Shown here one piece after another: positions 58,450 to 64,000 of a stretch of 64,000 nucleotides of DNA. Source of the DNA: Chryseobacterium herbae (GTDB taxonomy: Bacteria; Bacteroidota; Bacteroidia; Flavobacteriales; Weeksellaceae). Location: the NCBI RefSeq assembly GCF_025154075.1, contig NZ_JAOAMU010000001.1:271991-335990 (forward strand), written 5' to 3'. The notes under the pieces are model-generated. The model saw only the letters and a program-made list of their open reading frames with translations. It did not search any database and had not been told where the DNA came from. The position numbers were made by a program, and so were the translations under genes. Every line of letters starts with the position of its first letter. Position 1 is the first letter of the stretch.

Positions 58450-58525
58450 TTGATATTAATGTTTGCTTTTCCAAAGATAATAGGTAATTTTAAAATTCTG
58501 GATTTTAACCACTAATCACTTCATC

Positions 58526-59380
58526 ATGTTCAAAAAAACAAGTCTTATCTTACTGTTTTCTGCAGGTTTTTTCAGCGTACATGCACAACAGACCATTCCT
58601 TTCAGACTCACGAAACACAATAATATCATCGTAAAAACTTTAGTGAATAAAAAGGATTCTCTGGATCTGATGTTTCAGATCGCCATGGAAGACGCTGCTA
58701 TTTCACCGGAAAGACAACGAAAAGCAGATCATATTGTTTTTGACAAAGATGAAATCAGTGAAAACAATACGGTGCAGATTGGAAAATTAACATTGAATAA
58801 CGTCCGTTTTTCAGACAATCAAATGGCTGGTCACGAGGCCGACGGAAAGATCGGAACTGTCCTGTTTGGAGGAAAAGCATTTAAAATCGATTACGACCAT
58901 AATCAGTTTATTGTTTATGATAAAGCACCTGATGTGAAGGGCTACCAACCTATTGTCACCCTATATGATCACGAAGCTTTTTATATTGTAGCTGACAACG
59001 TTATTGACGGTGACAAACAACAGGAAGCCTATTTTGTACTTCAATCCGGATATTCAGGAGGATTGCTTTACAGTAACGATTTTGCTGCAGAAAAAGAACT
59101 GGATAAAAAACTGAAGATAACAGGCGAAAAAACTTTAAAAAACTCTAGTGGGAAAAGCATCATTACCAAGCAAGGTATACTTCCTTTCCTGAAAGTGGGA
59201 AACAGTGTTTTAAAAGATGTTTCAGCCGGATTTTTTATCGGTGATCTGAAAAAACAAACGGTTAATTATTTTGGCGCGGACCTTTTGCGAAGATTTAACT
59301 GGGTGTTTGATGCTGATAGAAAAACGGCGTATATCAAGCCGAGTAAGTATTTCTCGGAACCTTATTATAAGATTAACTGA
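58526..59380 (+). CDS. Aspartyl-protease-like exported protein without catalytic motifs
   Basis: A 284-residue protein with signal peptide (FFSVHAQ). The overall order resembles retropepsin-like proteins such as that at 9125-10114: two similar halves, a LGGKAFKIDYDHNQF-type strand (here FGGKAFKIDYDHNQF) and a C-terminal GADLLRRFNWVFDADRK. But where D-T-G is expected it reads MFQIAMEDAAIS and YFVLQSGYSGGLL, so both catalytic Asp are missing. It is probably a non-enzymatic, ligand-binding member of the fold. Divergent from the Crp-like gene. Confidence 0.65.
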   Translation: MFKKTSLILLFSAGFFSVHAQQTIPFRLTKHNNIIVKTLVNKKDSLDLMFQIAMEDAAISPERQRKADHIVFDKDEISENNTVQIGKLTLNNVRFSDNQMAGHEADGKIGTVLFGGKAFKIDYDHNQFIVYDKAPDVKGYQPIVTLYDHEAFYIVADNVIDGDKQQEAYFVLQSGYSGGLLYSNDFAAEKELDKKLKITGEKTLKNSSGKSIITKQGILPFLKVGNSVLKDVSAGFFIGDLKKQTVNYFGADLLRRFNWVFDADRKTAYIKPSKYFSEPYYKIN

Positions 59381-59599
59381 GGATAAAATAAATAATACAT
59401 GCTTCGACTCCGCTCAGCATGACAATTCTAATACTAACTGTTTTCTGTATGCTTTCATGCTGAGTACAAACTAAAGGTTTACGAACTAAGTTCACAAAGC
59501 ATTTTTCATATCCGCATCTTGTTTTTTATTTCTCTCACGGATTTTGCAGATTAAATAAAAATAGTTTCAAATTAAATCACTGATTAACAACAAATAACC

Positions 59600-60013
59600 A
59601 TGAAACAAAATGTTCTTCTTTTTATAGTCTGTACTTTTATTAATGTACTGATCGCCAATTTAGCATTAGTTATCATGGCTACAGATTTATCTCTTATCTA
59701 TCTTATTCTTATATCATCAGGTATCTTTTTAATGTACAGTGTTGTATTTTACAGAATACATATACATCCCGGAATATCAGGAAAATGGAAACTGGCCGGT
59801 ACTGCTATCGGTTTAAGTCTTTCAGCCTTGCTGCTTGCCTGCATTCTTACTTCAATTTCCACCCGTCTGGCCACGGACGGAATCATCATTGCAGGATTAA
59901 AAGGAATCATTCCTCTCTTTGTATTTGCGATCGTTGTTGCATCTCCTTTCTGGGTGATTTCCGCATTATTCAATTTTGTCTGTCTTCTGTTCATGAAACC
60001 AAAAATTAGATAG
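59600..60013 (+). CDS. Small integral membrane protein
   Basis: A 137-residue protein made of four hydrophobic spans (about 5-25, 28-50, 65-88, 105-130). Short loops and no motif I recognise. An ATG start with an A-rich upstream stretch (AACAAATAACC) supports the start. Function unknown. Confidence 0.65.
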   Translation: MKQNVLLFIVCTFINVLIANLALVIMATDLSLIYLILISSGIFLMYSVVFYRIHIHPGISGKWKLAGTAIGLSLSALLLACILTSISTRLATDGIIIAGLKGIIPLFVFAIVVASPFWVISALFNFVCLLFMKPKIR

Positions 60014-60046
60014 TTTTTTAATATTGGTTCTGAGACTAAGGATGAA

Positions 60047-60072
60047 TATGAGATTGAGATTGAGATTGAGAT
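60047..60072 (+). repeat. GAGATT hexamer repeat
   Basis: GAGATT occurs four times in a row just outside the stop of the hydrolase gene at 60081. Confidence 0.8.
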
Positions 60073-60080
60073 TAACAAAA

Positions 60081-60905
60081 TTAAAAGTTCTTCTGAAGAA
60101 ACTCAAAGACTTTATCGAAATGTTGATACGGTTCGGAATGGACACCTTTGAATGGTATGTGTTCATAATGGTATTTAAAGTGATTCTTTTTCAATCTTTG
60201 AATGATTTTTTCAGACATTTCTGATGAAGGGCAGATTTCATCTTCTGTTCCGGACATCAGGAGAATCGGAGCTTTAATCTGTTCCACTTTGATAAGGGAT
60301 TTTTGTTCAGATTCTTTATCCTGCAACATCGCTTCAAAGGCTTTTCTTATTTTCCGTTCCATCATAAAAGGGACCGCTGCTTCATTCACCGGAACAAAAG
60401 GAAGTTCTTTCCCGCCAAAAGTCCAGCTCGAAGTCGAAAAATGATCTGTATTTCCAGGAAAAACAGCATGACTTGCTGACAACCCGATGATACATGAAAT
60501 ATCAGGATAATAGCTTCCCAGAAGTAAAGCGAGGTCAGCTCCTCTCGAACCTCCTATAATGGCGACTTTATCTATATGGATTTTCTGTTTTGAAAGGCTT
60601 ATAGCGTTATATACATCCTGTATTTCAATCTTTTCAAGTAGTTTTGGAGAATTCTTTGATCCGAAATAAGCCAGCGCAAGGAATGCATATCCTTTGTCTA
60701 AAAACTGATCTCTTACGGTTTTCCAATGTTTCGATGCCCAGGCATTTCCTCCTTCCGATCCTCCAAGTCCTACGACAAGACCCTTATTTTTTTTTGATGG
60801 CTGATACAAAATGGCATCCGTATTCTTTGAATAAATGGTATCCTGAGCTTTGGCAAGTGAGCATACAAACGTCAGGAGGCAGAAAATTTTAAATAGTAGT
60901 TTCAT
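60081..60905 (-). CDS. Exported alpha/beta hydrolase, BAAT/acyl-CoA thioesterase C-terminal type
   Basis: A 274-residue protein with signal peptide (CSLAKAQD). Nucleophile elbow IIGGSRGADLALLLGSYYP with Ser, acid in LMSGTEDEICPSSEM, and His in FKGVHSEPYQH. This set and GLSASHAVFPG match the bile-acid-CoA/acyl-CoA thioesterase C-terminal family. Without the N-terminal domain of those enzymes and with a signal peptide, it is more likely a general esterase of the envelope. Gene stands alone. Confidence 0.85.
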   Translation of the reverse strand: MKLLFKIFCLLTFVCSLAKAQDTIYSKNTDAILYQPSKKNKGLVVGLGGSEGGNAWASKHWKTVRDQFLDKGYAFLALAYFGSKNSPKLLEKIEIQDVYNAISLSKQKIHIDKVAIIGGSRGADLALLLGSYYPDISCIIGLSASHAVFPGNTDHFSTSSWTFGGKELPFVPVNEAAVPFMMERKIRKAFEAMLQDKESEQKSLIKVEQIKAPILLMSGTEDEICPSSEMSEKIIQRLKKNHFKYHYEHIPFKGVHSEPYQHFDKVFEFLQKNF

Positions 60906-60963
60906 TGTTTTTTTAACAAAAATATCCCAGCGAATCCGGATAATTTTTGCTCTAGATCAAAAA

Positions 60964-61539
60964 CTACTTTTCTGCCCGTAATCTGCTAAGCGTAGACTGG
61001 GTAATTCCGAGATAAGATGCCGTCATCCCAAGCGGAATTCTATGATAAATTCCTTTGTAAACGGTCAGGAAATGTTCATATTTTTCTTTCGCAGTAGTAA
61101 ATCTTTGAGATGTAATCCGCTCCATCAGGTGCCCGAATACACTTCCCATAGACAATCTTGCATACCGCTCCATTTCAGGAAAATGATCGAATAAATAGCC
61201 AAGATCATTTATTTTGAGGCAGAAGGTTTCTGTTTTTTCAAGACAGTCAATGGAGTAGATATCTTTTGTTCGTCCTATAAAACTCTTTGGTGAATTAACC
61301 CATTCGCTTTCACTGGAGAAGTATTCGCTGATCTCTGTTCCGTCCTTCAGATAATAAGTTCTGGTTAACCCGTTCAGAATAAAATAACTTTTGGTGCAGA
61401 TTTTATCAGCGTCGTGAAGAAGTTCTCCCTTTTCAAAAGTCTGAAAAGATAATCTGTCCAGCAATTCTTTTTTTAAAGTCTCGCTGAGCTTAATATATTG
61501 GCTGAAGTGATGTAGAACGGGGTCAAATTCTGAGGGCAT
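60964..61539 (-). CDS. Crp/Fnr-family transcriptional regulator
   Basis: A protein of 191 residues from ATG 61537-61539; the longer frame would overlap the Ada gene's end. The N-terminal 120 residues are a cNMP-binding-like fold (FILNGLTRTYYLKDGTEISE, FSSESEWVNSPKSFIG). The C-terminus has a helix-turn-helix (IPLGMTASYLGITQSTLSRL). It follows the Ada gene after 23 bases, so it is likely in the same transcript. Confidence 0.9.
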   Translation of the reverse strand: MPSEFDPVLHHFSQYIKLSETLKKELLDRLSFQTFEKGELLHDADKICTKSYFILNGLTRTYYLKDGTEISEYFSSESEWVNSPKSFIGRTKDIYSIDCLEKTETFCLKINDLGYLFDHFPEMERYARLSMGSVFGHLMERITSQRFTTAKEKYEHFLTVYKGIYHRIPLGMTASYLGITQSTLSRLRAEK

Positions 61540-61562
61540 GGTGGTGTTTTCTGTAAAGATAT

Positions 61563-62606
61563 TTAAAATAAGATGGCGCCTTCCAGTTCCAGTAACTTTT
61601 GTTTCCTCCATATTCCTCCGGCATATCCTACCAGCTCACCATCTGAGCCTATCACCCGGTGACATGGAATAATAATCGCAATTTTATTAATTCCATTGGC
61701 TGTTCCTACAGCACGTACAGCTTTAGGATTACCCAAAAATTCAGACTGCTGTTTGTAGGTACGGGTTTCTCCTTTGGGGATTTCTGTTAAAAGTTGCCAC
61801 ACTTTTTTCTGAAAATCTGTTCCTGTAATATAAAGGGGAACCTCAAACGTAGTTCGTTTTCCCTCAAAATATTCATTCAGTTCGTTTTCCAGCAGTTCGA
61901 AATGTTTATTTTCACCCTGAACTATTTCTGCGTTCATCACTTTGGATAAATGGGCAAACTGCCGGTCTATATTTTTCCGATCCGTAAATTCGAGCAGACA
62001 AATTCCCTCTTCGCATGAACAGGCGAACATGGGTCCTAATGGGGTCTCAATTCTTTTCAGATCAATGATCGTCCGGCGACCTGTATTCTTAGGTGTGGTA
62101 CCAATGACTTCTTTAAACCGTTCATTGAAGCCGCTTAAACTTTCATAGCCTGATTCCAGTGCCACTTCCATGATACTTTCACCGTTTTTTATTTTTTTGA
62201 ATGCTTTATTCATTCTGAATTCTCTTTGAAAAGTATGAAAGGTCATTCCATGGTTTTTCAGAAACCATCGCCTGATCGTTACCGGTTCAATATTTCTTTC
62301 CAGAAGATCTGCGTCTTTGATCTTTAGTGATTCATGTTGCTGTAGTTCATCCAGCAAATCCTGAATGTAACGGGGTGTTTCATTCAATTTTTCAAGCGGT
62401 TTGCATATTTTACAAGGTCTGTAGCCATTTTCTATCGCTTTTTCGGTATTGATAAAAAATTCTACATTTCCTCTTTTGGGTTTTCTGGCCGTACAAGTGG
62501 GCCTGCAAAATATACCCGTGGTTTTTACAGCCATCCAGTAAATGCCTTCAAATGAGGAATCTTTTTCTAAAGATGCCCGATACATTCTTTCTTCTGTAAG
62601 TTTCAT
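61563..62606 (-). CDS. ada: Bifunctional Ada protein (AraC activator and DNA methyltransferase)
   Basis: A 347-residue protein with all Ada parts in order. Residues 1-80: Zn-binding methyl-phosphotriester domain with GIFCRPTCTARKP and RPCKICKP (four Cys). About 85-180: AraC-type HTH (IMEVALESGYESLSGFNERF, KEVIGTTP). About 185-347: O6-methylguanine methyltransferase with IIIPCHRVIGSDG, alkyl acceptor Cys315, and RKQKLLELEG at the end. It repairs alkylated DNA and, once methylated, switches on its targets. It follows the ICL-type gene by 5 bases. Confidence 0.95.
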   Translation of the reverse strand: MKLTEERMYRASLEKDSSFEGIYWMAVKTTGIFCRPTCTARKPKRGNVEFFINTEKAIENGYRPCKICKPLEKLNETPRYIQDLLDELQQHESLKIKDADLLERNIEPVTIRRWFLKNHGMTFHTFQREFRMNKAFKKIKNGESIMEVALESGYESLSGFNERFKEVIGTTPKNTGRRTIIDLKRIETPLGPMFACSCEEGICLLEFTDRKNIDRQFAHLSKVMNAEIVQGENKHFELLENELNEYFEGKRTTFEVPLYITGTDFQKKVWQLLTEIPKGETRTYKQQSEFLGNPKAVRAVGTANGINKIAIIIPCHRVIGSDGELVGYAGGIWRKQKLLELEGAILF

Positions 62607-62611
62607 GATAT

Positions 62612-63382
62612 CTAAAAAATCGGAGAAAAACTTCCGGCCTCTCCAATGGCTTTTATTGCGGTTTCCAATTGACTATAAATATAACTATTTAAGAAACTTC
62701 CTGATGAAATTCTTTTAACACCTAACTTTTTAAGGGTTTGAAAATCCGGAAGTTCAGGCATACACATCACACTGAATGGAAGCTTTGCCGTCTTAATAAC
62801 GTTTTCAATATCCTGTACTTCGGTAATGCATGGAACAAAAATTCCATCTGCACCTACTTCCTCAATGATTTTTATACGATCTAAGGTTTCCTGTACTGCA
62901 TGGTCTACAGCGAGAAGAAACGGATCTATTCTGACATTGATGAAAATATCAATATTCTGTTCTTTAAGTTGGAGAATGACTGCATTTAATTTTTCATGAA
63001 AATCATGTGTACTCAATAGTTTTCTGGTTCCATCAATGATGACGCTGTCTTCGATATTGATTCCAACGACACCAGCCTTTGCCAGTCTGGAAATGTTTAA
63101 AACAATTTCCTCCACCGTTTTTCCATAACCTCCTTCCAAATCTACGGACAAAGGAATGGTGATGGATTTCAAGGTTCTTTCAACGATATAAAAGTATTCA
63201 TCAAAGCTCATGTTTTCGCCATCCTCGTATCCCAGACTAAATGCTACCGCAGAACTCGAGGTTGCTACTGCCTGATAGCCCAGTTTTTCATATGCTCTGG
63301 CGCTTTGTACATTCCAAACATTTCCTATTAATAATAGATCATCCTGCTGATGCAGTTCTCTGAATCTCTGAATTGCTGTCAT
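62612..63382 (-). CDS. Isocitrate lyase/PEP mutase family enzyme
   Basis: A 256-residue TIM-barrel enzyme: LLIGNVWNVQSARAYEKLGY, ATSSSAVAFSLGYEDGENM, VDLEGGYGKTVEEIVLNISR and GVVGINIEDSVI are the known metal and substrate regions; the catalytic Cys motif of true isocitrate lyase is not present. Family members are carboxyvinyl-carboxyphosphonate phosphorylmutase-like enzymes of uncertain substrate. First gene of a unit with ada and a Crp-like gene. A promoter with a special upstream block lies at 63395-63447. Confidence 0.9.
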   Translation of the reverse strand: MTAIQRFRELHQQDDLLLIGNVWNVQSARAYEKLGYQAVATSSSAVAFSLGYEDGENMSFDEYFYIVERTLKSITIPLSVDLEGGYGKTVEEIVLNISRLAKAGVVGINIEDSVIIDGTRKLLSTHDFHEKLNAVILQLKEQNIDIFINVRIDPFLLAVDHAVQETLDRIKIIEEVGADGIFVPCITEVQDIENVIKTAKLPFSVMCMPELPDFQTLKKLGVKRISSGSFLNSYIYSQLETAIKAIGEAGSFSPIF

Positions 63383-63394
63383 TTTAATTTTTTA

Positions 63395-63447
63395 TAAAAG
63401 TAAGGTGGATCCTGTTTTTATGCAACCGAAAAATGGACAAGTATTTT
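63395..63447 (-). promoter_or_regulatory. Promoter of the ICL-type/ada unit with conserved upstream block
   Basis: Minus strand: TACTTTTA (63395-63402) and TTG (63423-63425) are 20 bases apart. The TTG is the end of a 25-bp block (63423-63447, CAACCGAAAAATGGACAAGT on plus plus ATTTT) that recurs before the DUF1203 gene. Confidence 0.65.
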
Positions 63448-63916
63448 ATATTCTTTTTACAGTACAATTAAAGCATCCTGGTTTTGCATTGTGTAAATGG
63501 ATATATTCAATCTTTGGATTTTCCAGAATTTGTGAAAGTTTTTCTTTTAAAAATTTACCTTCAGAAACATCAGCAAAAATCATCATTGCCTCTTTATTAT
63601 ACCCCCGAAGTGAAAGCAATCTATGATTGAACATTACCGGAATTTCGTTGTTTTCATAAGTCTTTGTTGGTTGATTTGCCCTTACAAAAACAGGTCCATT
63701 AGCCCGATAGGGAGAATTGACATTGTGAAAATCATAGTTGAGGAGAAAAACCATTTCATCGATTTTAGCATCTTCCAAAGTAGTCCTGCAAGGAAAACCC
63801 GGGAATTTATCTACTATCATCTTTTTAATATGATTCTCTGCGAGTTCAGTTTCTGATAAATCATTCAAATATTCAAAATCTAAATGATTCAGTGCTTCAA
63901 ATTTAAAATTATTCAT
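63446..63916 (-). CDS. DUF1203-domain protein
   Basis: A 156-residue soluble protein. GFPCRTTLEDAKIDEMVFLL, SPYRANGPVFVRAN, LSLRGYNKEAMMIFADVSEG, and YIHLHNAKPGCFNCTVKR match DUF1203 over the full length. The function of the family is unknown. It has its own promoter with the same block as the next unit on the minus strand, so both are probably under one regulator. Confidence 0.9.
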   Translation of the reverse strand: MNNFKFEALNHLDFEYLNDLSETELAENHIKKMIVDKFPGFPCRTTLEDAKIDEMVFLLNYDFHNVNSPYRANGPVFVRANQPTKTYENNEIPVMFNHRLLSLRGYNKEAMMIFADVSEGKFLKEKLSQILENPKIEYIHLHNAKPGCFNCTVKRI

Positions 63917-63928
63917 TTCCTTTTTTTA

Positions 63929-63981
63929 CAAATTTAAATTGGCACCGTTTATAGTACAACCGAAAAACGGACAAGTATTTT
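63929..63981 (-). promoter_or_regulatory. Promoter of the DUF1203 gene with conserved upstream block
   Basis: Minus strand: TAAATTTG (63929-63936) and TTG (63957-63959), 20 bases apart, a perfect Bacteroidota promoter. The block at 63957-63981 (CAACCGAAAAACGGACAAGT then ATTTT) equals that at 63423-63447 in 24 of 25 bases. Confidence 0.7.
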
Positions 63982-64000
63982 TTATCTCATTAAAAACAAA

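Noticed and set aside
63405..63626. Plus-strand 73-codon frame starting MDPVFMQPKNGQVF
   Set aside because: Its start is the shared promoter block, and the rest is antisense to the DUF1203 gene.

Overview
The window is about 64 kb of AT-rich chromosome from a member of the Flavobacteriia, most likely a Chryseobacterium or close relative. The signs are type IX secretion (T9SS) C-terminal tails, SusC/SusD and DUF5117-type metalloprotease genes, promoters of the Bacteroidota form (TTG, a spacer of about 18-20 bases, then TAnnTTTG), scarce Shine-Dalgarno sites, and small-genome intergenic repeats. This placement rests on family recognition only.

Layout. (1) 1-6693, minus strand: a type VI secretion (T6SS) spike and effector unit made of vgrG, a TPR-like possible adaptor, and a PAAR-Rhs gene whose toxin end lies outside the window. 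(2) 7032-11335, minus: two short transcription units of poorly known proteins, including an L-domain lipoprotein and an aspartyl-protease-like protein. (3) 11388-21179, minus: a sensor kinase and a LytTR response regulator flank a zinc metalloprotease-SusC-SusD operon; a 21-bp-period direct repeat sits just upstream of the operon promoter and looks like the regulator's operator. (4) 21912-28958: an AraC regulator with a beta-helix protein, a secreted M60-like peptidase, and a lipoprotein.

(5) 29472-46455 looks like a decayed genomic island between a degenerate tRNA-Ser copy and the intact tRNA-Ser(TGA). No integrase remains. It holds an hsdM pseudogene, a MITE-like element, a second tRNA 3'-end fossil, C10, astacin-like and M1 peptidases, a DUF4377 lipoprotein, a divergent MarR/UvrA-like pair, a coupled pair of T9SS cargo proteins and an excisionase-like HTH protein. 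(6) 46668-48512: a stand-alone RelA/SpoT-domain protein and an XRE regulator. (7) 48513-51216: trxB set between two repeat-rich intergenic regions.

(8) 51217-63916: mainly housekeeping and stress genes: holA, HAD and alpha/beta hydrolases, cupin, GNAT, DUF2911, DinB, two Crp/Fnr-type regulators, an ICL/PEPM-family enzyme with a bifunctional Ada protein, and DUF1203. Two neighbouring minus-strand promoters at the right end share a nearly identical 25-bp block placed at exactly the same distance from their -7 elements, which points to one common regulator.

Most important points for a second look: the two-component/SusCD/metalloprotease module with its visible operator, the shared right-end promoter block, and the tRNA-Ser island rich in secreted peptidases.
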